A DNA stretch of 64,000 nt from Deinococcus arcticus (GTDB lineage Bacteria; Deinococcota; Deinococci; Deinococcales; Deinococcaceae). The notes beneath the pieces were generated by a model. It was not told where the DNA came from. It did no database searches and saw only the letters and a list, made by a program, of their open reading frames with translations. Each line of letters begins with the position of its first letter. Position 1 is the stretch's first letter. Shown here one piece after another: positions 57,305 through 64,000 of the stretch. A program made the position numbers and the translations under genes. The DNA is taken from the NCBI RefSeq assembly GCF_003028415.1, contig NZ_PYSV01000004.1, forward strand, positions 1 to 64,000, written 5' to 3'.

Positions 57305-57326
57305 CGGCTCTGAGCCGTCTTTTTTT
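57305..57326 (+). terminator. Intrinsic terminator after the M23 gene
   Basis: CGGCT/AGCCG with a 3-base loop followed by TCTTTTTTT. A second hairpin with T6 follows at about 57336-57357 (CCCCGTTAACGTGGGGTTTTTT). Confidence 0.6.
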
Positions 57327-57540
57327 AGGTTAACGCCCCGTTAACGTGGGGTTTTTTACATTGAGGGCACAGGAAACGGATCGGAGGTGCTGGGGAGCGT
57401 CCCTTCCCATCCGTGACCTGAGCCGGAACGCCAAGTTGCCGTCATTCAGCGGGGGTCCGACCGGCCGGCCCTGCGCGACAGGCACCCCACCTATCACCGC
57501 TGGCCTGCACCCCAGGCCCCCACACCCCGGAGGGAAGATC

Positions 57541-58125
57541 ATGAGGAAGATTGCACTGCTGGCCCTGGGCCTGACCGCAAGCACCGCCGCCGCCGCCAAC
57601 GTGGCCGGTACCCAGACCACGCCGCTGAACATGCGCGTGCAGAACGTGTGCATCACGGGCTACACCAACCCCGAGTACAACGGCGCCGCTGGCCTGAGCC
57701 GCACCTGGAGCGCGGTCAACCTGAACACCCTGGGCGGCGGCGTGGTCAGCGCCGTGCGCAACGTCACCACCCCCGCCATCCGCGCGCTGGGCGTGGACTG
57801 TAACCACCGCACCGCCCTGACGATTGCCCCCATTGCCGACATCACCATGACCCGCGACACCAGCGGCGGCGGTCAGCCCTACAGCTTCCAGATCAAGGGC
57901 GGGGCCTGGAGCGCCACCAACCCCTGGACCATGGCGGTCACCAACGGCATCACCGGCACCATGAACCGCAACATGGGCAACGGCAACACCATGACCTACC
58001 AGTACTACGAGCGCCTCGTGACCTTCAAGCTGGGCGGCGCCGGCAGCGACCTGAACACCGCGTGGTCGGTCCCGGGCGGCAACTACACCGGCAACCTGGT
58101 GGTCAGCTTCAACTACGACGAGTAA
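57541..58125 (+). CDS. Archaic chaperone-usher pilus major subunit (spore-coat-U-like)
   Basis: A 194-residue secreted subunit: MRKIALLALGLTASTAAAAN signal peptide, then a pilin-like beta domain (TTPLNMRVQNVCITGY, TLGGGVVSAVRNVTTPAIRALGVDCNHRTALTIAPI) with two cysteines, and a C-terminal strand NYTGNLVVSFNYDE of the kind used for chaperone pairing. GGAGGGAAG precedes the ATG. A strong hairpin follows, which may limit readthrough so that this subunit is made in excess. First gene of the pilus operon. Confidence 0.8.
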   Translation: MRKIALLALGLTASTAAAANVAGTQTTPLNMRVQNVCITGYTNPEYNGAAGLSRTWSAVNLNTLGGGVVSAVRNVTTPAIRALGVDCNHRTALTIAPIADITMTRDTSGGGQPYSFQIKGGAWSATNPWTMAVTNGITGTMNRNMGNGNTMTYQYYERLVTFKLGGAGSDLNTAWSVPGGNYTGNLVVSFNYDE

Positions 58126-58139
58126 GCATTCGGCGCCGG

Positions 58140-58170
58140 GCAACCTGACCCCATCCAGAGGTCAGGTTGC
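58140..58170 (+). terminator. Hairpin between pilus subunit and downstream genes
   Basis: Perfect 11-bp stem GCAACCTGACC (58140-58150) with GGTCAGGTTGC (58160-58170), weak T-run after it. Likely attenuator or mRNA-stabilising end inside the pilus operon. Confidence 0.65.
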
Positions 58171-58186
58171 TTCGCCGTAGAAGGAG

Positions 58187-58636
58187 ATGATGGCGTTGTT
58201 CAGATTGCCCGCTGCGCTGCTGCCGGCCCTGATAGGGGGCACGCTGTTTTCAGTGGCCCAGGCCACCCCCGGCTCCCCGGTTCCCCGCTGCGAGATTCGC
58301 GTGGCGGCGCTGATAGAGCCCTACCGCTTTCCGGTGGGGGCGCAGGGGCAGCTGGAGGTCACGGTGGCCTGCCCACCGGGGCGCTTTGCGGTCAGCCTGA
58401 GCACGCCTGATGGTCCCCTGCGCGGCCCGCGCGCGCCCCTGACGCTGCAGTCGGGGGCCGCCACCGCCCAGGCCCTGCTGACCGACTGGCCCGCCGACCT
58501 GAATGTGGTGGGACGGCGCACCTTTACCCTGAAAGTGCTGGTGCCGCCCGGGCAGCTGAATCTGGCCGGCGGCGACTACTCGACCCTACTTTCGGTCCGC
58601 GCCGAGGCGCTGGACCCTGCTGGAGACCTGCCATGA
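58187..58636 (+). CDS. Minor pilus-operon protein
   Basis: A 149-residue secreted protein (LLPALIGGTLFSVAQA signal region) with a single beta-sandwich-like domain: CEIRVAALIEPYRFPVGAQGQLEVTVACPPGRFAVSLSTPDG. It resembles a small pilin or tip subunit, but no N-terminal donor strand is evident. AAGGAG precedes the ATG; the frame ends four bases inside the chaperone gene (ATGA). Role inferred from position. Confidence 0.7.
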   Translation: MMALFRLPAALLPALIGGTLFSVAQATPGSPVPRCEIRVAALIEPYRFPVGAQGQLEVTVACPPGRFAVSLSTPDGPLRGPRAPLTLQSGAATAQALLTDWPADLNVVGRRTFTLKVLVPPGQLNLAGGDYSTLLSVRAEALDPAGDLP

Positions 58637-59340
58637 TTCGCTTTCTGCTGTGGACGCTGCTGTGCCTGCTGGGTGTGGCCGGCGCCCAGACCTTCGCCCT
58701 GTCCCCCACCGCCTTCAACATGGACCCGGCGCGCACCAACACCGCGCAGGTGCGCATGGATAACACCGGCGACGTGCCCATGACCTTTCAGGTGGAGATC
58801 CGCAGATGGAGCACTGAAAACGGCCAGCATGTGTACAGCTCCACGCGCGACGTGGTGGTCAATCCGGCGCAGTTCACCCTGGAACCCGGCAAGAGCCAGG
58901 TGATTCGGGTGGGCCTGCTGAAAAAGGCGGGGGGCGAGGAACTGGCCTACCGCGTCTTTGTGCGGCAGGTGCCCACCGCCGAGGTGGCCACCCAGCAGAG
59001 CAGCGAGGGCAACGTGGGCCTGACCCTGCGCCAGCTGGTGCAGGTGTCCATGCCGGTGTACGTGGCCCCGGCGGGCAGCACCCCGAAAATGAGCTACAGC
59101 CTGCGCCTGCAGGGCGACAAGGTGGTGCTGGACCTGACCAACGCCGGCAACCGGCACCTGACCCTGCGTGACGTGACTGTGGTGGCCGGTGACGCGCGCC
59201 TGAGCCTGGGCAATGCCGCCGTGCTGGGCAGCAGCACCCTCACCCTGCCGCTGACGCTGGACGCCCTGCCCGGGGCCGCCGAACTGGTGTATACCGACAT
59301 GAACGGCGAGGAGCGGCGTGAACCGCTGCGCCTGCCCTGA
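58633..59340 (+). CDS. Periplasmic pilus chaperone (PapD-like)
   Basis: A 235-residue chaperone: signal peptide LLWTLLCLLGVAGAQ, N-terminal Ig domain (FALSPTAFNMDPARTNTAQVRMDNTGDVPMTFQVEIRRW, AQFTLEPGKSQVIRVGLLKK) with the conserved YRVFVRQVP strand, and a second Ig domain (MSYSLRLQGDKVVLDLTNAGNRHLTLRDV). It holds pilus subunits until the usher accepts them. Overlaps the preceding gene by four bases and the usher by 23. Confidence 0.92.
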   Translation: MIRFLLWTLLCLLGVAGAQTFALSPTAFNMDPARTNTAQVRMDNTGDVPMTFQVEIRRWSTENGQHVYSSTRDVVVNPAQFTLEPGKSQVIRVGLLKKAGGEELAYRVFVRQVPTAEVATQQSSEGNVGLTLRQLVQVSMPVYVAPAGSTPKMSYSLRLQGDKVVLDLTNAGNRHLTLRDVTVVAGDARLSLGNAAVLGSSTLTLPLTLDALPGAAELVYTDMNGEERREPLRLP

Positions 59341-61540
59341 GCGCCGCCGGCCGGGCGCGGCCCTGTGGCTGGCTGCCGCGCTGGCCCTGGGCCACGCGGG
59401 CGCCCAGGCGCAGGCCGAGCCTGAACCCTGCGCCCTGCCGCAGACCTTTGTGGAGGTGGCCGTGGCGGGGCAGGCCCGGGGCGGCGCCCTGGCCCTGATC
59501 GACGGCGAGCGCGTGTGGCTCTCGCCGGGGGTGCTGCGCGAGGCGGAGGCCGGGTACGCCGACGCCCGCGTGCGCTGCGACGACCAGGACTTCGTGCGGC
59601 TGAACGCCGCGCTGGAGGTGCGTTTTGACCCGGGCGAGCTGACCCTCAGCGTGGGTGGGCGCACCGAACTGCTGCCCAACAACACCCTGGACCTGGGGCA
59701 GGTGCGCCCCCCGGAGGCCGAAGTGCTGCCCACCCTGCCCGTGACCACCCTGGGCGTGCAGGGCGAGGCGGCGCGCCGCCCCGGCGAGGCCGGTCAGCCG
59801 GCGGTGCTGACCCACAGCGCGGCCGTGCGTGCCGGCTATCAGAACGGCCGCCTCGCCCTGGGGGCCCAGCTGGGCGAAGCCGGGGGCCAGGGCCTGAGCA
59901 CCGCGTGGCAGGGGCAACTCAGCGCCGCGTATCAGGTGCGCGACAACCTGTCGGTAGAGGTCGCCGCCTACGCGGTCCGGGTGGCGGGCGGCCCGGTGCG
60001 GCTGGCCGACGAACAGATCAGCGGCCTGACCGTGACCTTCGGCAGTGTGCGTGCCTACCGCCTGCCGCAGCTGGTCCTGGCCCTGCCGCTGGACGCCGAG
60101 GTGGAATTGCGCGTGCCCGGCGTGGAGGTGCCGCGCCTGAACGCGGCGGCCGGCACCCTGACCATCCGGAACCTGCCGCTGGATCTGCCGGCCGGGACGG
60201 TAGAACTGCGCATCCGCGACGCCACCGGCACGCGTTTTGAGCGCGTGACCTACACGGCCGCCGACATTCAGGTGACGGCGCAGGCCCTGGCCGTGCGGGC
60301 CCAGGCGGGGCTGCGCGGCACCCGCCCGGCTGCGCAGGCCACCGCTGTGTACGGCCTGAACGACGCGTGGAGCCTGAGTGCCGAACTGGACGCCGATACG
60401 GCCCGCCAGCAGCTCAAGGCCTCGGCGCGCTACGTGGTGACCGACCTGAACACCGGCTTTGGGGTGCAGTACGACTCGGCCACCCGCACCCGGCTGCTGC
60501 TCAGTGGCGACGCCACCTGGGCCCGGGGCGAGTGGCGCTTTGGCGCAGGCGCGGTGGTGCCGCCGCTGGACCTGCGCGCGGCCTCGGTTTCGGGGCAGGT
60601 GGGCTGGAGTGCGCGCGGCACCAGCCTGGGCCTGCGGGCGCAGGCCACCCCGGGCGCGGCGCGCGGCGAACTGGGCCTGAGCGCCAGCCGCAAATTCAGC
60701 GCCGACCTCAGCGTGGCCCTGGGCGCCGCCGTGAGCACCAACGCGGGGCAGCTGGGCTGGCGGGCCACCCTGAGCGCCACCTGGACCCCCACGCCCAGAC
60801 TGGGCCTGAACGCCGCCGCCACCGCCGAGAACGGCAGCACGCTGCTGGAAACCCGGGCGGTCTATCAGCTGGCCCCCGAACACACCCTGAATGCCGGGGT
60901 GGTGGTGGGCAGCGGCGCGGCGCGCGCCGCCACAGTGGGCTACCAGTACGTGGGCCAGGGCCGCGCCGCCGCGCAGCTGTCCACCACGGGCGAGGCGCGG
61001 GTCTCGGGCAGCGTGGGGGCCGCCCTGGTGGGGGGTCAGCTGTACCTCACAGCCGCCGAAACTGGCCCCGGGGTCCTGGTGCGGACCGGCGTGGCCGGCG
61101 TGCCGCTGGTGGTGGGGGGCGTGCCGGTGGTCACCGACCGCCGGGGCGACGCCCTGGTGCTGCTGGCCAGCGGCACGCGCGTGGCGGCTGTGGCCCCGGA
61201 TTTCGAGCAGTTGCCGGTCACGGTCAGCGTGCAGGAGGATGGCCGCACCCTGAGCCTGTCGCCCTACGGCGTGACCGTGCTGGACTGGACCGGCAACTTT
61301 GCGCGCTTTGCCTGGGTGCGGCTGCTGCGCCCGGACGGCACGCCGCTGAAATACGCCCGGCTGGCCCTCAAGGGCGACCCCACCACCGACGACGAGGGTT
61401 GGGCCCTGGTGCCGGAATTCAGCGCGCCGCAGACCGTGCAGGCCACCGAGGAGGACCCCGGCGCGCCGCCCTGCCAAGTTCAGCTCATTCCCGGCACCGA
61501 GACGGTCACCTGCGTGCCGATCCCTCCAGCCGCGCCCTGA
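59318..61540 (+). CDS. Outer membrane usher of the archaic chaperone-usher family
   Basis: A 740-residue secretion pore starting at GTG. Signal peptide ALWLAAALALGHAGAQAQ; N-terminal domain to about residue 130; then a long beta-barrel of alternating strands (YQNGRLALGAQLGEAGG, AAYQVRDNLSVEVAAYAVRV, TASARYVVTDLNTGFGVQYDS) and plug-like and C-terminal domains (VPLVVGGVPVVTDRRGDALVLL). Such ushers are CsuD-like. It ends at 61540, overlapping the convergent acetyltransferase gene by 35 bases. Confidence 0.9.
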   Translation: MNRCACPERRRPGAALWLAAALALGHAGAQAQAEPEPCALPQTFVEVAVAGQARGGALALIDGERVWLSPGVLREAEAGYADARVRCDDQDFVRLNAALEVRFDPGELTLSVGGRTELLPNNTLDLGQVRPPEAEVLPTLPVTTLGVQGEAARRPGEAGQPAVLTHSAAVRAGYQNGRLALGAQLGEAGGQGLSTAWQGQLSAAYQVRDNLSVEVAAYAVRVAGGPVRLADEQISGLTVTFGSVRAYRLPQLVLALPLDAEVELRVPGVEVPRLNAAAGTLTIRNLPLDLPAGTVELRIRDATGTRFERVTYTAADIQVTAQALAVRAQAGLRGTRPAAQATAVYGLNDAWSLSAELDADTARQQLKASARYVVTDLNTGFGVQYDSATRTRLLLSGDATWARGEWRFGAGAVVPPLDLRAASVSGQVGWSARGTSLGLRAQATPGAARGELGLSASRKFSADLSVALGAAVSTNAGQLGWRATLSATWTPTPRLGLNAAATAENGSTLLETRAVYQLAPEHTLNAGVVVGSGAARAATVGYQYVGQGRAAAQLSTTGEARVSGSVGAALVGGQLYLTAAETGPGVLVRTGVAGVPLVVGGVPVVTDRRGDALVLLASGTRVAAVAPDFEQLPVTVSVQEDGRTLSLSPYGVTVLDWTGNFARFAWVRLLRPDGTPLKYARLALKGDPTTDDEGWALVPEFSAPQTVQATEEDPGAPPCQVQLIPGTETVTCVPIPPAAP

Positions 61541-62063
61541 CCGCAGGCCACTCGGCCGCCACAATGGAATACATCACCGTGTCGCGCTGGGTGCCGTCCT
61601 GGCGCGGCATATGCTGGCGCAGCACCCCCTCGCGCACCGCCCCCAGCTCCTCAATGGCCTGCTGCGAACGGGTGTTCAGCAGGTCGGTCTTGATCTCCAC
61701 ACGCCGCATGCCCAGCACCTCAAAGGCGTGGGCCAGCAGCAGGCGCTTGAAGGTGCGGTTGGCCGGCGTGCGCATGTAGGCCGGGGCCAGCCACGTGCTG
61801 CCAATTTCCAGGCGTTTTTGCGCGGGGCGCATCTCCATGTAGCGGGTGGCGCCGGCATACTCGCCGTTCACCAGGGCCACGAAGGGCTGCTGGTCCCCGG
61901 CCTGCAGCGCCGCTGCGTAGTAGCGCGCCAGGGTGGGCGGCGTGACCATCTGCGCGTATTCGTGGGCGCTGGCCTGCGCCAGGGCCAGCAGCGGCGCAAT
62001 GTCGCCCTCCTGCAGGGGGCGCAGGGTGTACGGGCCAGCCGAGAGGGTGAGGTCGTGCTGCAT
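61506..62063 (-). CDS. GNAT-family N-acetyltransferase
   Basis: A 185-residue RimJ/RimL-like acetyltransferase: YTLRPLQEGDIAPLLALAQAS, ATRYMEMRPAQKRLEIGSTWLAPAYMRTPANRTFKRLLLAHAFEVLGMRRVEIKTDLLNTRSQQAIEELGAVREGVLRQHM contains the IGSTWL...R..N strand and acetyl-CoA loop. Substrate unknown. The ATG has TACAGT six bases upstream on the minus strand. Confidence 0.93.
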   Translation of the reverse strand: MQHDLTLSAGPYTLRPLQEGDIAPLLALAQASAHEYAQMVTPPTLARYYAAALQAGDQQPFVALVNGEYAGATRYMEMRPAQKRLEIGSTWLAPAYMRTPANRTFKRLLLAHAFEVLGMRRVEIKTDLLNTRSQQAIEELGAVREGVLRQHMPRQDGTQRDTVMYSIVAAEWPAVRARLEGSARR

Positions 62064-62176
62064 AGGGCGACTGTAATACGCCGCACTGACGGGGGCCGGC
62101 CTGGTTCACGGCGCTGCGCTGAACGGTGTGGCCTGCCGCCCCGGCCACCCACCACCTGGCGCTTCACTCTGCCGTC

Positions 62177-62205
62177 TTGACAGCGCTTTCAAAGAGGACT
62201 ACGCT
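62177..62205 (+). promoter_or_regulatory. lacI-type promoter with overlapping operator
   Basis: TTGACA (-35, 62177-62182), 17 bases, then TACGCT (-10, 62200-62205). The near-palindrome TTGACAGCGCTTTCAA overlaps the -35 box and resembles the operator at 63347, so the regulator probably represses itself. Confidence 0.75.
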
Positions 62206-62267
62206 GCCGCTATCTCTCAAGGTGTTCTGCGGCAGACAGCGGTGTCTGCGCGCAAAAGGAGCAGGCT

Positions 62268-63278
62268 GTGCTCGAACCAGTGACCCTGGCCCAAGTGGCG
62301 CGTGAAGCGGGCGTTTCGCCCAGCACGGTGTCACGCATTCTGAACGGCACCGCCAACGTGGCGCCGGACAAACGGGTGCGGGTGGAAGCGGTGATTGCGC
62401 GGCTGAACTTCCGGCCCAACCCGCAGGCGCAGGCGCTGGCGGGGGGGCGCAGCCTCACCATCGGGGTGGTCACGCCCAGTCTGCATTCCACCTTTTACGG
62501 CGAGGCGCTGGCCGGCATTGAAGCGGCGCTGAACGACACGCCGTACCATCCCATCGTCATCAGCGGGCAGTGGCGCACCGAACGCGAGCAGGAAGCCCTG
62601 AACGTGCTGCTGGCCCGCCGGGTGGACGCCGTGATTCTGCTGGGCGGCATCGTGGACGACGAGGTGCTGCGCCCCCTGGCCCAGCGCGTGCCCATTATCG
62701 CCGTGGGCCGCGAGGTGCAGGGGCTGGGCGAAAGCTGCATCGTGCTGGACAACGCCCTGGGCATGCGCCTGATTGCGCAGCACCTGCTCTCGCTGGGGCA
62801 CCGCCAGTTCGCCTACATCAGCGGGGCCGAGCGCCAGAGTGACGCCATGGCGCGCAAGGCCGCCTTTCTGAGCTGCCTGCACGAGGCGGGCCTGACGCCC
62901 CCGCCCGCGCTGATGGAGGTGGGCCACTACCTTGAAGACGGTGGGCAGGGCGCGGCCGAGCGGCTGCTGGCCACGGGCCTGCCCTTCACGGCGCTGGTGT
63001 GTGCCAACGACCAGATGGCCCTGGGCGCCCGGCTGGCGCTGTACCGCGCCGGGCGACGCGTGCCCGACGACGTGTCCCTGACCGGCTTTGACGATGTGGT
63101 GACCTCCCGCCTGATGACCCCACCCCTGACCACTGTGCGTCAGGCCATCTACGACATTGGCGTGAGTGCCGCGCACGAGGCCCTGAAGTTGCTGGACGGC
63201 CAGCCGGCGCAGCGGCACGTGTTTACCCCCGAACTGGTGGTGCGGGACTCCACTGCCCCGCCCCGGAGGCCGTCATGA
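62268..63278 (+). CDS. LacI-family transcriptional repressor
   Basis: A 336-residue regulator: N-terminal HTH VTLAQVAREAGVSPSTVSRILNGTANVAPDKRVRVEAVIARLNFRPNPQAQALAGG, followed by a periplasmic-binding-like sugar domain (TIGVVTPSLHSTFYGEALAGIEAAL, VCANDQMALGARLALYRAGRRVPDDVSLTGFDD). GTG start with AAAGGAG upstream. It probably controls the downstream ABC transporter through TGAAAGCGCTTTCA. The sugar ligand is unknown. Confidence 0.95.
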   Translation: MLEPVTLAQVAREAGVSPSTVSRILNGTANVAPDKRVRVEAVIARLNFRPNPQAQALAGGRSLTIGVVTPSLHSTFYGEALAGIEAALNDTPYHPIVISGQWRTEREQEALNVLLARRVDAVILLGGIVDDEVLRPLAQRVPIIAVGREVQGLGESCIVLDNALGMRLIAQHLLSLGHRQFAYISGAERQSDAMARKAAFLSCLHEAGLTPPPALMEVGHYLEDGGQGAAERLLATGLPFTALVCANDQMALGARLALYRAGRRVPDDVSLTGFDDVVTSRLMTPPLTTVRQAIYDIGVSAAHEALKLLDGQPAQRHVFTPELVVRDSTAPPRRPS

Positions 63279-63346
63279 CGGGCCCTGCGGGTTAGCTTCC
63301 CCCTTCCCCGGCTGCGGGCCCACTGGCCCCTTCTTTCCCCTCATTC

Positions 63347-63360
63347 TGAAAGCGCTTTCA
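63347..63360. promoter_or_regulatory. LacI-type operator before the transporter gene
   Basis: TGAAAGCGCTTTCA, a perfect 14-bp palindrome of LacI/GalR operator type, 18 bases before the ATG of the binding-protein gene. Confidence 0.85.
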
Positions 63361-63378
63361 TAACCTCTGGAGGTTTCT

Positions 63379-64000
63379 ATGAAGAAAGGTCTCGTGTCCG
63401 CTCTCGCCGCCGCCCTGCTGCTGGGTCAGGCGAGCGCCCAGGAAAAGGTCACCCTGACGGTGGCGGTCTTTCCCAGCCTGGACAGCTCGATCAAGGCGAT
63501 TTTGCCCGCGTGGCAGAAGAAATACCCCAATGTAACCATCAACATGCAGGCGCAGCAGTACGCCGACCACCACAACGCCATGACTACCGCGCTGGCCACT
63601 GGCCAGGGCCTGCCGGACGTGATGGCCATTGAGGTGGGCTACGTGGCCAAATTTGCCGAGGGGCAGGGCCTGGAGGACCTGAACAAGGCGCCCTACAACG
63701 CCGCCGCCTCCAAGAAGCTGTTCACGCCCTTTACGATTGCGCAGGCCACCAGCAGCGACGGGCGCTTTATCGCCATGCCCACCGACATTGGCCCCGGCAC
63801 CTTCTTCTACCGCAAGGACGTGCTGGACAAGGCGGGCGTGAACCCGGTGAATATGCAGCGCTCCTGGGAATCCTACATTGCCGCCGGCAAGACCATCAAG
63901 GCCAAGACCGGCGCGTACCTCGTGAACACGGCGGCCTCGGTATACGGGATCATCATCCGCACGAACCTGAAAAGCGGCGAAGGCATTTACTTCGACAAGG
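63379..64000 (+). CDS. ABC transporter extracellular sugar-binding protein (cut by window edge)
   Basis: The first 207 codons of a solute-binding protein: signal peptide GLVSALAAALLLGQASAQ, then VTLTVAVFPSLDSSIKAILP, YADHHNAMTTALATGQGLPDVMAIEVGYV and FIAMPTDIGPGTFFYRKDVLDKAGV, the usual family-1 sugar-binder pattern. GGAGG lies seven bases before the ATG. The operator upstream and the divergent LacI regulator show it is sugar-regulated. The rest lies outside the window. Confidence 0.9.
   Translation, partial: MKKGLVSALAAALLLGQASAQEKVTLTVAVFPSLDSSIKAILPAWQKKYPNVTINMQAQQYADHHNAMTTALATGQGLPDVMAIEVGYVAKFAEGQGLEDLNKAPYNAAASKKLFTPFTIAQATSSDGRFIAMPTDIGPGTFFYRKDVLDKAGVNPVNMQRSWESYIAAGKTIKAKTGAYLVNTAASVYGIIIRTNLKSGEGIYFDK

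Noticed and set aside
59240..61564. 774-codon open frame antisense to the usher gene
   Set aside because: Same shadow composition; the plus-strand usher is supported by signal peptide, strands and operon context.

Overview
The window is high-GC DNA, gene-dense on both strands, and reads as a chromosomal segment of a Deinococcus-type bacterium. Supporting this: the recA end, a lon/clpX/clpP block, an RNase J next to an OmpR-type regulator very like the Deinococcus radiation-response regulator DrRRA, the futalosine menaquinone genes mqnE and mqnA, an archaic chaperone-usher pilus locus, Lpt/OstA-type outer-envelope proteins, and above all leaderless promoters. At 22 gene starts a -10 box of the TAnnnT type lies 5-8 bases before the start codon, the pattern known from Deinococcus transcript mapping. 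No rRNA, tRNA, CRISPR array, phage or transposase gene was seen.

Layout. 1-4.2 kb: recA end, two secreted proteins, and the biotin pair bioY-birA. 4.3-7.6 kb: a Fur-family regulator, a membrane protein, and a two-gene unit (5976-7474) of a small Tat-signal protein translationally coupled to a radical SAM/SPASM enzyme; this is the best candidate for an undescribed system (a ribosomal peptide with two C-terminal SFxL motifs). 7.6-14.8 kb: small proteins, MarC-family membrane protein, HNH endonuclease, a frameshifted HD-domain gene, a WGxxGxxG-type envelope protein, a cyclophilin lipoprotein, cmk, a lipoprotein and an alpha/beta hydrolase. 14.8-17.1 kb: a PadR regulator heading three paralogous membrane proteins. 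17.1-23.6 kb: TatD nuclease, three LptC/LptA/OstA-like proteins in a row, uspA-ldh, and a beta-CASP nuclease. 23.7-27.1 kb: a 1139-residue cyclic-di-GMP enzyme with both GGDEF and HD-GYP domains. 28-32.4 kb: lon, clpX-clpP. 33-35.5 kb: a GntR-ABC transporter operon. 35.7-41 kb: RNase J divergent from a regulator-kinase-regulator signalling operon. 42-48 kb: a methyltransferase, SCP2-like protein, trmB coupled to an MnmG-like FAD protein, and an RluA-like pseudouridine synthase lacking the usual catalytic Asp. 47.6-50 kb: ComEC-like hydrolase plus DUF3006 and a GGDEF protein. 50-53 kb: mqnE and mqnA. 54-57.3 kb: an M16 peptidase pair (one active, one without its zinc ligands) and an M23 peptidase. 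57.5-61.5 kb: the pilus operon. 62.2 kb to the end: a LacI regulator and the start of a sugar ABC transporter sharing an operator sequence.

Two families of short non-coding repeats (called A and B here) are scattered at 3' ends of genes. Their hairpins change sequence between copies but keep pairing, family B ends in T-runs like terminators, and in several cases the repeat end supplies the stop codon of the neighbouring gene. One B copy sits inside an A copy. They resemble in style the small non-coding repeats known from Deinococcus genomes.

Limits: all calls are from reading sequence, with no database search. Start codons were chosen from -10 boxes, Shine-Dalgarno sites and overlaps; alternatives are given where they matter.
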